In this document: one piece after another, positions 23,401-34,984 of the stretch
Position numbering within the stretch: the stretch's first letter is position 1
Layout: each line of letters opens with the position of its first letter
Assembly (NCBI GenBank): GCA_030248215.1
Contig: JASANG010000753.1
Location: 620,001 to 684,000 of the forward strand
DNA: 64,000 nt
Source of the DNA: Enoplolaimus lenunculus
Taxonomy: Eukaryota; Nematoda; Enoplea; Enoplida; Thoracostomopsidae
Direction: 5' to 3'
Translations under genes and position numbers: made by a program
The notes under the pieces: model-generated
What the model was told of the DNA's origin: nothing
Databases searched by the model: none
Seen by the model: only the letters and a program-made list of their open reading frames with translations

Positions 23401-24977
23401 GTCACTCTCAACTTCAGCTTCTACTGCGACTGCCGTTTGCTTACTGCTGTTCGAGGGGATTGTCTCCAACGGCTTAGTTTGCTTTGTTGCATCGTTGTCC
23501 TTCAACACTTTATCAGTGGCTTTTGGTTCGCTAACCGTCTGACCAGAGTTCGGTTTAGGCTTGGAATTATCAGGCTCTACAGAAGCTGTTGTTTCAGAGC
23601 TGGATGATGGCGCCGGCACGTTGTTGTCTATTACCTTATGAGAATCGTTTGACTGGGTCTTATTGCTGGTGGTGCAATTCGATAATCCGGTTACATCTCC
23701 ATCAGATAGATCTCCATTTGTTGTTGCTTCTAAAATAGACAACAGATTTGATTTGATATCGCACATACCGGAACCGAAGCGTTTACGAAAACGTGCTTAA
23801 CGCATCCGTTACTGTGGGAAGCCTTTTTTATGAGACAAAAAAGGCTGTCATCCAGAAATCGACCGGATATAATCTAGATTTGTGCAGTTTCGTACGTATT
23901 TGAGTCGTGCAAAAATATACGTATGGCTTGGTTACACATTTCAAATTAATTGTTGGTTTGGACTAGGGATGTGCCGAACCAAAATTTTTGCTGATGCCGA
24001 TTCTTATTAAGAAATTTGGTCGATGGCGATTTCAACTTTAGTACACCATGCTTAATAAACAGATAGGATACTACCAAAAAGTACCGGCAATTTTTTGCAG
24101 TGCCGATACCGATTAATCGACACATCCCTAGTCTGAACGTAAGACTTCGTGTCAGTGTCACTTCGTGACTTGCCCAGAAATTTCGCAGCAAAATATCTAG
24201 TATTTTCTGATGGAAAAAGCAATTTTCGGCGGATATATACAACTCTATGAGTATGATATAAATTAAAGTACGTATAATCAATACTTTTTTACCAGAAGGA
24301 ATCTCTGGAACAAATTGACCGACTTGTTTTTTATCTGTCACAAACTTGCTCGTATCTTTTCCGTCAACAAGACCATCAGAAGAGGATTCCTATAATAACA
24401 AACAACTGACGTATATATACAAGGTCTCCGCGCAAAACGCTAACATTTTCATGACTAGGGATGTGCGGTCTCGGTCTCGGTGACGATGGAAAAAAGCTGA
24501 AAGCGTAGTTTTGACACTGAAAACGTTCTATATTTTACCGGAGTCTTTGGCGTGGGGTCGTGTTATATTCCTGTATCTGTGTTTGTCAGTGTGTCTTTGC
24601 TAAAAATAAAATTTTGCGGAAATTTTTGAGTTTAATATTATAAATTTTAAGCAGGTGCAGCATTATATTATGGTAGGATGACACTGAAAGTACAAAAAAC
24701 ATTCAAAACTTTTGATAGAAAAAATTTGATTTTTATGCTCGGTAACGGTCAAAAATTGAATCAGCCGAGACCAAACAGTCACGGCCCGGTTTTTGACCGA
24801 GACCGCACATCCCTGTTCATTCAAGCAAATAATACTTTGTAGAAAAAAGTGTCCGGTTTCAGAATCCAGCAATTAACTATTTTTACATTTTCTAAAAATT
24901 ATATATACAGATACGTTCATTACAACGAAGTACGTCCATGCTAAATTTTACATAATATTTACCGTGACAGTTGACAT
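14405..24977 (-). CDS. DEK: DEK chromatin-associated protein, 12 coding exons
   Basis: Exons in transcript order (minus strand): 24963-24977 (ATG), 24293-24389, 23283-23729, 21428-21496, 20432-20533, 19491-19818, 17767-17915, 16971-17063, 15913-16013, 15343-15384, 14842-14925, 14405-14506 (stop TAG). All boundaries are GT/AG and the phases agree, giving 542 residues; human DEK has 375. Parts: an acidic/serine-rich N-terminus (to ~190); an AT-hook-like GSNRGRP (~200-205); the DEK/SAP domain (~245-402: HGKRQRRQVDRLT, VKLLHRACFGREGAV, NLKQFCGFAFEVGS, LKTMLALLGLERSG, LADRLLEYL); a Lys-rich NLS (KKAKSPKKRK); an acidic run (~434-467); and the C-terminal DEK domain (~482-530: DTELKKKIQKIIRNSDLQEA, YPNFDLSKRKDYIKATI). 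DEK binds structured and supercoiled DNA and acts in chromatin and splicing. The extra length lies in the low-complexity N-terminus (exon 3). The start exon is the weakest call. Many introns hold transposons. Confidence 0.93.
14985..15240. mobile_element. CCGGATA-type foldback element in a DEK intron
   Basis: It contains a GACCGGATATTAATTTGACC segment on the left and GGAACCGGATGTCGG plus ATATTAAACCG on the right. A related copy lies at about 18085-18446, where the two ends GCGACCAAATATTAATTTACC and TTAAACCGGATACAG with CCGATCGCACC form inverted repeats. No target duplication could be defined. Confidence 0.5.
18085..18446. mobile_element. CCGGATA-type foldback element in a DEK intron (clearer copy)
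   Basis: The left end TGCGACCAAATATTAATTTA is roughly complementary to the right end (TTAAACCGGATACAG ... CGATCGCACC). CGGATATCGG/CCGATATCC-type motifs occur inside. This is probably a non-autonomous hAT-like element. Confidence 0.5.
19250..19375. mobile_element. Fragment of the GGTCTCGGT hAT-like family in a DEK intron
   Basis: The segment GCAAACCACCAAGACTCG and the right end TTACCGAGACCGCCATTTCTG correspond to the right end of the full copy at 25418-26159. Confidence 0.6.
21557..21640. mobile_element. Fragment of the TAGGGATGTGCCGA hAT-like family in a DEK intron
   Basis: It starts TAGGGATGAGCTGATACCG and contains AATAAACAATGCTTAA and ACAGATACGATACAACC, as in the full copy at 23964-24130. 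It lies in the DEK intron next to the AT-hook exon. Confidence 0.5.
22600..22925. mobile_element. GGATTCGGATTCGG-type hAT-like copy in a DEK intron
   Basis: It contains TGCGGTTTGAATTCGGCTGT, a middle part TTTTAAATAACTTCTAATAT, and GGATTCGGATTCGGCAAATT near its right end, in the same order as the copies at 26280-26600 and 30778-31110. Confidence 0.5.
23964..24130. mobile_element. hAT-like MITE, 167 bp, in a DEK intron
   Basis: The left end TAGGGATGTGCCGAACC is mirrored by the right end GATTAATCGACACATCCCTA. The flanks GTTTGGAC and GTCTGAAC agree at 6 of 8 positions, as expected of an aged 8-bp hAT target duplication. Confidence 0.75.
24456..24815. mobile_element. hAT-like MITE, GGTCTCGGT family, 360 bp
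   Basis: The left end TAGGGATGTGCGGTCTCGGT and the right end GACCGAGACCGCACATCCCTG are inverted repeats. The flanks TTCATGAC and TTCATTCA share their first five bases. It lies in the first DEK intron. Confidence 0.75.
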
Positions 24978-25417
24978 TGATCAGTAATCTAAAATCCGGT
25001 AATCCGGTTGTTCATATAGGTGCTACGAAAAAAGATATATACACTAGAATCAGCGGAATATACGTATGCATACGACCAGCACACCAGCTCAGTAGTTGAA
25101 GAGGAGAGGAATAGAATTCCACTTAACCTAACAACGTTTTTACGTAAAGTATTGGTGGAAGGTGAAAAGATGCTTTCTAATTTCATATCCAATTCTAAGC
25201 AGGGTTTTTCTGCTTAAATAAAACGCTATACGTAAATTAACGTTTTAAAGTTATGTGGCTGGAATTGCGTTGATATTCTGAAACCAATTATAGATTATAT
25301 CTGAAATCTGCAACATTCAAGGTTCGCATTGGATAAATTAGCAATGGATTCGGATTCGGTCAAATCGTGGATTCAGATTCGGTCAAATCGTGGATTCGGT
25401 GCCACCCAAGTGCATAC

Positions 25418-26159
25418 CAGGGATGGGCGGTCTCAGTCAAAAAACGATACTGAAACCAAGAGCCAACCAACCGAGACGGCGACTTTCAATCTCGGTCTCG
25501 GTCGATTTTTAACCGTTACCGAAAATAAAAATAAGATTTTTTACCAGAAGTTTTGAATACTTTTATCTGCTGTGAATTGCCGTTCCATACAATTAAACTA
25601 ATAAATCGCCGCCAAACTTTATTTTTACTTTATTTTTCAACTGGCTACTGTTCCCATACCCTTCGAAAAGGCTCGGGATAAATCCCACTGTCTCCAAACA
25701 CCCTCAGTACAACCCTAACTCAAAACTATAGTGTTGTTTTTGATCTCAGGTTTTTTAACATAGCGTAGCAGTTATATGCGGACGACCCATATTTTTTACA
25801 TCATGCCAAAAATGTTTTAAACGCGAAAATGCAACTATTCGTAATTTGTCACAATAATAATAATAAAGTGTTTTGTGTTTCCTTTCATAATTAGAATTTT
25901 GGGTAACCGCCGGGGTCAGTCTGTTTCCCAAATCGCTGTATAACCAGGTAGCGGTGCTCCACGATCGGTCGCTGTTTGTGTTGGTAAGCGAAATGCGCAA
26001 GTACTTCCAGGCCAAAGCTGCGATCCAAGGAAAATTTTTGTGACTGCTTTCTCTTTTTCACCACTTTAGTCGCGGCTTGCAAACCACCGAGACTGAGAAA
26101 AAGCGAGACCGAGACTTGCCAAATCCAGAGCTTACCGAGACCGAAACCGCCCATCCCTG
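25418..26159. mobile_element. hAT-like element, GGTCTCGGT family, ~740 bp
   Basis: The left end CAGGGATGGGCGGTCTCAGT and the right end ACCGAAACCGCCCATCCCTG are inverted repeats. The flanks GTGCATAC and ATGGATAC agree at 6 of 8. Just to its left, 25310-25410, lies a fragment of the GGATTCGGATTCGG family. Confidence 0.75.
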
Positions 26160-26279
26160 ATGGATACGTATGATACCCCTGGCAATATTTTAGACCTGGA
26201 TCGCCCCGGAAATTTGATGTGTTGTTTCTGCTGCTTGTTGCAACGAGCAATATTTGTTTAAAAAATTGTGAATTTCCGT

Positions 26280-26602
26280 CAGGGTAGCAACTAAGGTTCT
26301 GACTTGTATTCGGGAAAAATTTGCGGTTCGGATTCAGATTCGATTGTGAAAAAACCGAATCCAACATTGTTCGGCAATGTTTTTTCATTTTTAAGTAATA
26401 AAAAATTTTATATAACTTGTTGCATAAAATATTTTTTGTTTCAGGTCATAAATCTCAGAATTGAGGTGGGGCACGTATGCGGCTGGTATTGCGATGATGT
26501 TCTGAAACCAATTAGATATATTTAAAATTTACAACATGCAGGATTCGGATTCGGCAAATTAGCAATCGATTCGGTCAAATCGTGGATTCGGTCCACCCCT
26601 GG
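26280..26602. mobile_element. hAT-like MITE, GGATTCGG family
   Basis: The left part has GCGGTTCGGATTCAGATTCG and the right end is GTGGATTCGGTCCACCCCTG. The internal part ATTTTATATAACTTGTTGC is shared with the copy at 30778-31110. The left boundary is uncertain. Confidence 0.6.
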
Positions 26603-26610
26603 GTTACCTA

Positions 26611-26957
26611 CAGGGATGGGCGGTCTCGGTAAAAAACCGAGACCGACACCCAAGACCGGTCAAGAAAAGTCTCGGTCTCGGTCAATTTTTGATCATTACC
26701 GAAAAAAATTTGAATTTTTAAAGTAAATTAGTTTCTTTTTTGAAGGTTTTTTGCGATTTTCAAAGTTTTTTTGTGATTTTCTTAATATCCACAGATTCAC
26801 AGCGAAATTTTATTCAGCAGATATCACTTATTCATCAATACAGCTATACTAAAATTCAAGTATGCACCAGGGTTCCACTAGAAATCGTTTGTGGCTGTAT
26901 AGGTTCATCGGCATTTGCTGATTCTCGCTTCCGGTCTCGGTTCCAAACCATCGATGG
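26611..26957. mobile_element. hAT-like MITE, GGTCTCGGT family (left of a pair)
   Basis: It starts CAGGGATGGGCGGTCTCGGT. The right end (GGTCTCGGTTCCAAACC) is degraded. GTTACCTA occurs on both sides, which supports an 8-bp target duplication. Confidence 0.6.
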
Positions 26958-26965
26958 TTACCTAC

Positions 26966-27213
26966 CAGTGATGTGCGGTCTCAATCAAAAGCCGAGACCC
27001 GACAACCGAGACTGAGACTGTTTGGTCTCGGTCTCGATCAATTTTTGACCGTTCTTTTGAATGTTTTTTCGTATTTATATGTGTTATTCAGCATAATAAA
27101 ATGTTTAACAGCAAAAAATTTACAGTCAAAAATCATCAAACACAACTGACGTCCGACCGAGATCGAGACAAGCCAAATCCAGAGATTACCGAGACCGAGA
27201 CCGCGCATCCCTG
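26966..27213. mobile_element. hAT-like MITE, GGTCTCGGT family (right of a pair)
   Basis: The left end CAGTGATGTGCGGTCTCAAT and the right end GAGACCGCGCATCCCTG are inverted repeats. It is flanked by TTACCTAC and CTACCTAC (7 of 8 identical). It shares one flank with the preceding copy. Confidence 0.75.
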
Positions 27214-28000
27214 CTACCTACACCTGTCTCTGACATAATTTAACCCTTGCCATCAAAAACTCAACACACTACATCCGGTTAAGAGCCTAAAGAACGATGC
27301 ACTAGTGCTCATTGCGGTTGGGATTATAACTAAATTGGGGAGCGCACGAAGTGAATCCTGTTGAATCAGAAAACGCGCGCCTCAGCAACCGCTACTTTAG
27401 CGTAGCTAGGCACCCACATAGCTAAGTAAAATCCGCGTTCCCGAAACAAACAATATTTAGCAGTATCATATTGATACATCAAACAAACATTAACAGATAG
27501 AAGGTACAAGGACTAAGAATTGCTGAGGCACAGCATATTCAGCGTAGAGTGTTGTTTCATAGTTTAATTGGTTTGCGTCGTTTTTTGCGTAAAACATGGT
27601 GTGCTGAATAAATTAATTAGCTAATATTTGAAATTTACTTTAATATTCTACGTGTCATTTGTCCACTGTAAACCAACAGATGTTCAGGAGCTAAAATTAA
27701 ATACAATATAAACTAAGCAATAGAGTGTAGCTATTTTGCAGCATGATAGGGAATATATAGGTGTATGCCTTTCACCGAAGAGACATAGCTAGGGATGTGA
27801 TTGTATTGTGAAGAAATTACACTGTGATAACGAAACGCTAGATTCATTTTCTTCACTAACTATTGCACATGTCGCCAGTTAACAAAAATTTTTGCACATT
27901 GCTGTGCAAGTACGTTTTTCAGGATGTTACATCAACAATAATACCTAAATAATTACAACGATTGAAAACATATGTACATTCGTTCAAGTGAATAGAAGCA
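27214..28000. other. Intergenic region 5' of both DEK (-) and syntaxin (+)
   Basis: There is no convincing coding exon and no clear TATA box. Since the two genes point away from each other, their promoters should lie between about 24990 and 28000. The stretch is relatively free of recognised transposons compared with its surroundings. Confidence 0.4.
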
Positions 28001-31000
28001 ATGACTAGCACAGGTCGGTGTTATAACGTTTCATATTCAATTTTCTAATGTGCCAAGAGTAAGAAACGAAACCGGAAGCTGACGCGTGTAACAATGTATT
28101 GTTTGACTTAACCTAATAAATCGCCATTATGCACACTATTTCTTAATTTGAACGTAAAAGGATGCCCTGTGAGTCGATTATATATTCCTGATAGTCCGAA
28201 GACAAAAATATCCGATTTGCTTGTAATGTCTTGCCTTAGTACTTGAGGTTGATATGCAGAAATTCATACTATAGATAGACACACACCGATTTTTATTTTC
28301 AGATTTTAATAGACTTCTGCATCTGATAAGCTCGAACATCCAGAAAATATCACACAATGGTAAGATGAAATAGGTTGGTGGTTGATTTTATGAACATTGT
28401 AAATTTGTTAATTTGTTGGTAATCAAGGCATAGATTGGCTAAACACCAAGTGTTTTGAGACGTTTCATGTCAGAACGGCATAGTCGGGACGAGTCATTTC
28501 TCTGATGTACTGCGATGGCCACGCCGGGACTCGACCACGCGGCCCATATCATAATTCCCCCTGTTGCTATATGTGCACGAGTATGTATGTGTCTTATCAT
28601 TACACACTCTGCATATACACAAGCTACACCGCGTATACTCACAACGTAATTACCTAAATATTTCAGAGCTACTTGCCTAATTATTATTTATTTTAGAACG
28701 ACTTACGTCAGTCGACGGCATAACAATTTTTAAGAAGCTGAGATATTCAAGCTTTTGGCAGACACCTAATTAAGAGAACAAATAATTCATTTGCTATATA
28801 GTTTAATTTCTTATAATTATATTTGTGCGTCCGTGTCATTTGATGTTGTTCGACGTGATGTAGCAAAATTAGTTGTATAATGTTAACGTTTACGTACTTG
28901 CTTGTGATTTTAATATAATTTAAGTTACTTCCTTGTCACGCATTGTTGACCAAGTTGGAACTGCGAGCGATTCTGATTCAATTCGCAAGAAATTGCACGA
29001 AACACAACATTCAACAAACTCACTTGCCAAGGATACCGGTCAACTATTACGCCAGTTGAATGACATCGTTCAGCAATCAGATCCTGACCTGGTAATTAGA
29101 TTTGAATCATTCAGGGGCTTGGGAAGGGGAACTAGGGCATGTCCTCCGAAAACTTTCTGAAATTTTAAAAATGTAAGGTGGCTTGGCACTCCAGATAGGA
29201 GTTTGTCCCATACCCATGCTATTTGCAGGTCTTGTTGTGTCGGGCCATATAATGTTGTTTTCCGGTATTCGGTAAAATTAATATCCGGTCGATCCCTGGT
29301 GTGAAGATATGGCAACGATATTTATTACGTACGTACGTAGTCACTTTGTTCGTATACTCGAAATGAAAGCGCGGCGATGGAGTGCTTTTAAATAAATCAT
29401 TCTGATTTTTATACATCCATATTTTTGTCCCTTTAGCTTTGTTTTCTATTAGTTTCAAGCTTGTTTTTACAGATTTCACAACGAAAAACGCTTTCACGAA
29501 AGCTCACAGAAGAATTGACGAGTACCTTGAACACATTTCAAAAAGTTCAACGCCAAGCTGCACAGCGTGAGAAAGCAAGCGTTCTTCGTGCACGTGCCAA
29601 TTCTGGGATCCCTGGGGTACAGAAAGATTAACATTAAAGAACCTATATTTGTGATTTAATATGGTTTTTTGTCGTTGGTTTTTCAGTTGTTATGCACATC
29701 GCATCACCTCCACACGTTTAAATTAATGATTTTGTTATTTTTGCACTAGCTTTCGAAACAAAAAAGTAAGATGACGCTTAAAGAACCATTACAATTACTA
29801 TATACACCGTGAAAATCGTTTATTTTAATCCTGTTTTTAAATATAAACTGGAGGAAAATAAATGTTTGATGATTTGGCGCACTTCTATATGCCAGCAAAT
29901 CAAATTGAAATTGTTCTAACTTGCTGCTTAATGGCTTTAGTGAATAAGTACCGGCAAAGAATCGACAATTATTTCGCAACGCCGATACTTACTAACAGTG
30001 CCAATTGCTTCCGATGCCGATTAATCGGTATACCCGTACAAACAGATTGGTAATTAATTTATACACGAGATTTCTGACATCGCAGAACGCACGTTACGGA
30101 GCTAACATTCAGCGTATTGTTTATTTTCAGAATCCTTTTGTTGATGATGATGATGATGTTAAAAATGTTGCCAACCAGTCTAATAGAGGGTAAGTGATAA
30201 TAAGAATTTGACCGGTGGGGGGCATCTGGCATTTCGCAAACCCAATCTGGAGGGGAGAGCTGAACCCGACGAGATTTGATAAGCAAAGGGGCTTTATAGA
30301 AAGCGCCCGCGATAAAGATCAGGGGCTAAAAACTTGCATTATTTCACAATTTTTTTATTTTCGGCTAATAGTTTGCTAAAATTTGCAACTTTGTATCCTT
30401 GACGTGGCGATAACTCATGTTTTCCATCGTTCCAGTTTAGTATAATTTCTCGCCAGTTTAATTTTTCTGGTGGGTGATGAACATGTGGTGTTTGGGCGAG
30501 TGGGAGGAGGCCTTCCGCCCTCTACTAGCGAAATGTCAAGGTGTTTTTCAACGATGAATTAGAAGTGAACTTGCTTCACTGAGTTATATTTCATAATATG
30601 ATACTTTTTAGTTTATGATGGATGCAAATTGTTTTTCGTTTAGCAGTATTTACGTTGTCTGAAAATGTGGATCTTTCAAATTTTTGATGCAATATTTTTT
30701 AGCTTTCAATACGAAGGAACAATGTAACTTTTCAAATCAGATGTGCTTTGTATTACGTACGTAACTTGACTATAGAGCAGGATGACAGCAAAGGTTTGGA
30801 TTCGGATTCGGCAAAAATTTGTGGTTCGGGCTCGGTTGTGAAAAAGCCGAGTCCAACAATGTTCAGCTGTATGTTTTTTAATTTTTGAGCATTGAAAATT
30901 TTAAATAACTTGTTATACGTATATATCAATATATATGTATATATATATTGTTTCAAATCACAAATCTCAGAATTGAGGTCGGGCACGAAATGTATTAATG

Positions 31001-33409
31001 TTTAAAAAGTTATGCGGTTGCCATTGCGTAAACAAATTATACATATATCTGAAATTTGCAACATAGAAGTTTCGGATTCTGTTAAATCGTAAAATTCGGT
31101 GCCACCCTGCTGGAGAAATATGCTTGCATGTATTACGTAACAGCTATCCTATTACATCGTGAATACATTATAGTTTTAATACAAAGACTGTTCATGCGGT
31201 TGTAAACATAGTATCTTGCGCGTTTTGTTTCAGGGAGATTTCAAATCAGTCATCCACAGCGCTTCAGTTGGAACAAGACATGGATATAAAAGCGATTCAA
31301 GAGCGCGAAGTCGCAATTAAGGAACTCGAAGTAAGTGTCGTTTAATTTGTTGATCATCAATCGATATCGTTTCAAGTCGAACTCAATTATGCTGTTTTGG
31401 GTAGACCTTCATTGAAGTGTAGCAATTAGCCAGGTTGCAATCGGAATTCCTGTTGGAGATTTTTATTTTTTTGTAAATTATTTTGTTTTGTTCAGGAAAA
31501 AACTGGCGTGGTTGGTTTATTCCTAAACCTTTTAATATTTTTTTCATAGTAAGCCTTGTCTGTCATGTTCTGCGCACACGTGTCGTGTTTTTAACTTACT
31601 TTAGAGTTACTATTGTTTTCTCATAAGATTTTTGGCTTGTTTTGAACTTTTCCAATAATGCCGCTGATTCACCGCATTTTTGACTGCGCTTGGTTGATGA
31701 TATAGGTTGGATACCGCTTTTAACGCGTGCAAATTGTGTTGGCGCTATACTTCTTGACTATATCGATGCCGTCCTACGCAGTAAGGAACATTTCATAAAC
31801 AAAAGTGTTTGACTGTTGGTGCTTTCCGGTTCCGAATACCGCAGCTCGACAAGTATAGCGCCGCACTTATTGTTTATAGTAATTAAATTACAGAGAGACA
31901 TTTTGGAAGTGAATCAGATATTTAAAGATCTAGCAGTCATGGTTCATGATCAAGGCGATGTAGTTGGTAAACGTTTTGCTACGTATCTCGTTTGATATTA
32001 CGTTTAACTGTTAAATTTCTTTAAGCTTCATTCACGCGAGCATGTCTTTGTAGCCGTAAGTGAAAAACGACATAATTTCAGGTTGAAACGTGACATTGAC
32101 CTATTTATTAGGGATGTGCCAATTAATCGGAATCGGTAATATTCGGCACTTGTTGTGAGTATCGGCACTGGAAAATAGTTGCCGATTCTTTGAGTATACT
32201 TTTCGCACATTATATTGAGTTGGAATGCTGCATTCTATTTGACTTGTTGGCGTATATCAGCGCGTCTAATCAAGGAGACTGTTATCTCGCGTTTTTGTTC
32301 GAAAAAATTAATTGAAACGAACCGTTCTGTTGAAATTATTGTTTTATGGTTGTTACGGTTTTGGTCTTCGCGTTTACGTATAATGTATTCTATTTGTTCT
32401 TTAAACGTTGTGTATTAAAATTGGCATCGGAATATTTTAAAAATAAAAGCTGGCATCGACAAAAATTTTGGTATCAACACATCCATACTCTCGAGACCAT
32501 ACGGTAGCTGAACAGTCTCGTACATATAAACATTGGGATTTTGCGTAAGTTTTTGTGTTAATATCGGCGAAATTAGTGATGACCTCTCCTGAACACGTGT
32601 AAATGAGGTCGGTGCCAAGATTTAACATTCGGTTATGTTTATTTCAGCGAAATCTCTTAACATATTGTAAAAGCGTGTTACTGATCATACGTGTAGCAAG
32701 GATTTAGGAAATTGGTGGTTGCGTTCTATAAAAATTTCAAATGGAATGTTCTTGCATTACAAACTGAAAAGGTATCTAAATAACCACTGTACAAAAATCC
32801 CAAAGGGTATTGGCTCTGAAATCTCCCTGACTACGCCCTTCATTCGAAACCGATGTATTGTTTTAGAATAAATAATTTTGCTGAACGTTTAATAAAAAAT
32901 TGATTTTAGACAGTATTGAAGCAAACGTCGAATCGGCGGCAATTGACGTAGACACAGCTCAAACTGAATTGCAAAAAGCTAGAGACTATAAGGTACGTGT
33001 TTTCTATAAATTCTGTTTGACTGTCTGAAGTAAAATATTTACAAAAATATTGAATTTTCTAATGGTGGGTGTTAGCGGTAGATTTTGCCGAAATGAGAAT
33101 TCGAATCCAGATTATGCCGCAGTTTTTGTGATTACTAAACAAAGGAGGTACTATTTTCTCGAATTGAACATTTTTGGCGGTCTAAATTGTGCCAGTGATA
33201 TTTTGCATGTTCAGTTTGTTTCAATAATTGATTCATATGAGTTGTTCTAAGTCTATGAGCCTGTTAGCTATGGTATGCTTTGTGCGTAATTTTGTTTTGT
33301 TTTGTTTTAGAAAAGTGTTCGGAAGAAACGTGTCTTCTGTGCGTTGCTCTTGATCATTGCTGTAATTATTTTAATAGTAATCATTGTTGTGTCGGTGCAA
33401 AACAAGTAA
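28001..33409 (+). CDS. STX7/STX12-like: Syntaxin 7/12-type Qa-SNARE, nine exons
   Basis: Exons: 28001-28013 (putative ATG exon), 28303-28359, 28925-29091, 29473-29616, 30131-30189, 31234-31330, 31894-31966, 32910-32992, 33311-33409 (stop TAA). Phases fit throughout, giving 263 residues; human STX7 has 261 and STX12 276. Parts: the Habc bundle (FNRLLHLISSNIQKI, QVGTASDSDSI, HSTNSLAKDTGQLL, LTSTLNTFQKVQRQAAQREK, ~5-118); an acidic linker (NPFVDDDDDV); the SNARE helix (~166-231: IQEREVAIKELERDILEVNQ, FKDLAVMVHDQGDVVDSIEANV) with the central glutamine in HDQGD; a basic RKKR; and a C-terminal membrane anchor (CALLLIIAVIILIVIIVVSV). The family drives fusion among endosomes and lysosomes and sits in their membranes by the tail. 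Weak point: the 13-nt first exon (MTST + G) uses a donor GTCGGT; another start exon is possible. All later exons are firm. Confidence 0.94.
29870..30050. mobile_element. Fragment of the GTGCCGA hAT-like family in syntaxin intron 4
   Basis: It contains AAGTACCGGCAAAGAATCG, GCCGATACTTACTAACAG and GCCGATTAATCGGTATACCC, as in 23964-24130 and 32109-32485. It ends about 80 bp before the NPFVDDDDD exon. Confidence 0.55.
30778..31110. mobile_element. hAT-like MITE, GGATTCGG family, in syntaxin intron 5
   Basis: The left part CAGGATGACAGC with TTTGGATTCGGATTCGG and the right end AAATTCGGTGCCACCCTG form imperfect inverted repeats. The flanks CTATAGAG and CTGGAGAA agree at 5 of 8. Confidence 0.6.
31741..31862. 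mobile_element. GGCGCTATAC-ended MITE in syntaxin intron 6
   Basis: GGCGCTATACTTCTTGAC on the left is mirrored by GTCGACAAGTATAGCGCC-like sequence on the right (CTCGACAAGTATAGCGCC). The element is about 122 bp long and related to 41434-41617 and 50504-50653. Confidence 0.65.
32109..32485. mobile_element. hAT-like element, GTGCCGA family, in syntaxin intron 7
   Basis: The left end TAGGGATGTGCCAATTAATC and the right end TTTTGGTATCAACACATCCA are inverted repeats. The interior holds CGGCACTGGAAAATAGTTGCC, typical of the family. Confidence 0.65.
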
Positions 33410-34337
33410 ACACTTGCGTTTTAATATTATACTTATGTATGTGAAACATCTGTGTTTCTGTTGAAGAGGGGACCCTCATATGTGAATTTTTCATTCTCGC
33501 AGAAAAAGGATACGAGTGAAACTGTTAATCGTCGTCAGAAAATGAATGTAACCAACGGAATGGGCTTCAGTGGTAAAACTCCTCCTGGAATTTTTCGTGA
33601 ACGAGTTTTAGATGCTTTTTAGCTTGTAACACGAAATTTTAGTTATGCTGAATTTGTTAGATTGTCATGGGTAACTTTTGATACTGAGTTTGACGCGTTT
33701 TTTGGATTTTGCGGTTAGATTTAAAAATAACCTTTCAGTAAGTCTTTGTTCAATGAGTTTTGTATTCATTGATTATTTGTCATTAACTAATGGACCCTTT
33801 TGGCCCGTGTTGCTTTGAGGAGTATGCCGTTTTCCGCGTGACTCCGATAGAACAATCTTAAGCTTTATTTTTTGCATCCTTACGCTGAGACTTAAGCATT
33901 GTATTACTGTTATGCCGCTAAAAGTAACACTAGCGCGTCATTTTATTGTGATAATTTGACTTTTTGTCGAACATTTTAATGTCGTTTCTTTCAGTTGTTG
34001 TTTGTGTTCGGCGCCATGTGGCCTAATATATTTTCCATTATCGATAATGTTGTGTATTGTTTCTGGTACTAAAGTTTAAATTATGTTGCGGTATTCGCCA
34101 GTTGGTGAATGGTCTCGTTATATTATACGATGGCGGTGTGAAGTCTCAAGTTTCGAATGCATTTTGCAAGTAGGTTTTAATTACTGCAAATTAGCATTTT
34201 TTTATGTTGGTATTTCGCAGCGGTCGTAGTTTGCATGACTGGTTATCTACCGCTAACTGGTGATATGTGATGCTGCAAACATAGTTGAAAATAAAACTTC
34301 CTTTATTAAGAAGTTAAGGATAGTTTTATCAAAAAAG

Positions 34338-34339
<2 letters not shown>

Positions 34340-34404
<65 letters not shown>
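34340..34404. repeat. (TA)n microsatellite
   Basis: About 30 uninterrupted TA dinucleotides. Confidence 0.95.
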
Positions 34405-34405
<1 letters not shown>

Positions 34406-34984
34406 TACAGCTGCAAAAGTAAATTTAACATTTATTAGACGCAGTATGAGTATGAGTACTTTTTTAACTGGATTTACAATTAGTCCAAGTATTACTCTTT
34501 GACCGTCGTGTTTATTTAATGACTGATGTCTGGAAAAATGAAATATTGCTAAAAATCTTGTATTTGATCCATTTGTTATATTCAGTTGTCAAAAATACTG
34601 AGATGAATACTAACTTAATAACGCGTAGCTAAGCATACTAAGTTAATAACGTAGCTAAGCACTCATAAGTTAACATTTTTAATAAAAGCTTTCAAAATGC
34701 AATATTCATTTTGTATTTTTGAGTCGATTCCAAACTATTGCATTCAATCGCCTTTCTTGATGGGTAAGTCGTTATAGCTTCCCCGTTCCATTCAGTTCCG
34801 TTTTATCGCAGTTTGTGTACGTTGCATTTTGCAATTTGGTCCTATATTCTCAGTTTAATATCGCTTCCGTATCACAAGCTAAGCAAAATAACTTATTTTG
34901 CCAAGAAGATTCAGGTTCCCGCAAAAAATGTGCTAATACGTGCAACCGTGATCATAAGCGTAACAGATACGTGTTATATATTTT

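Noticed and set aside
28439-28642. Minus-strand frame as a possible first exon of DEK
   Set aside because: No donor in the right phase leads into the exon at 24389, and the residues are not DEK-like. The ATG at 24977 fits phase and donor better.
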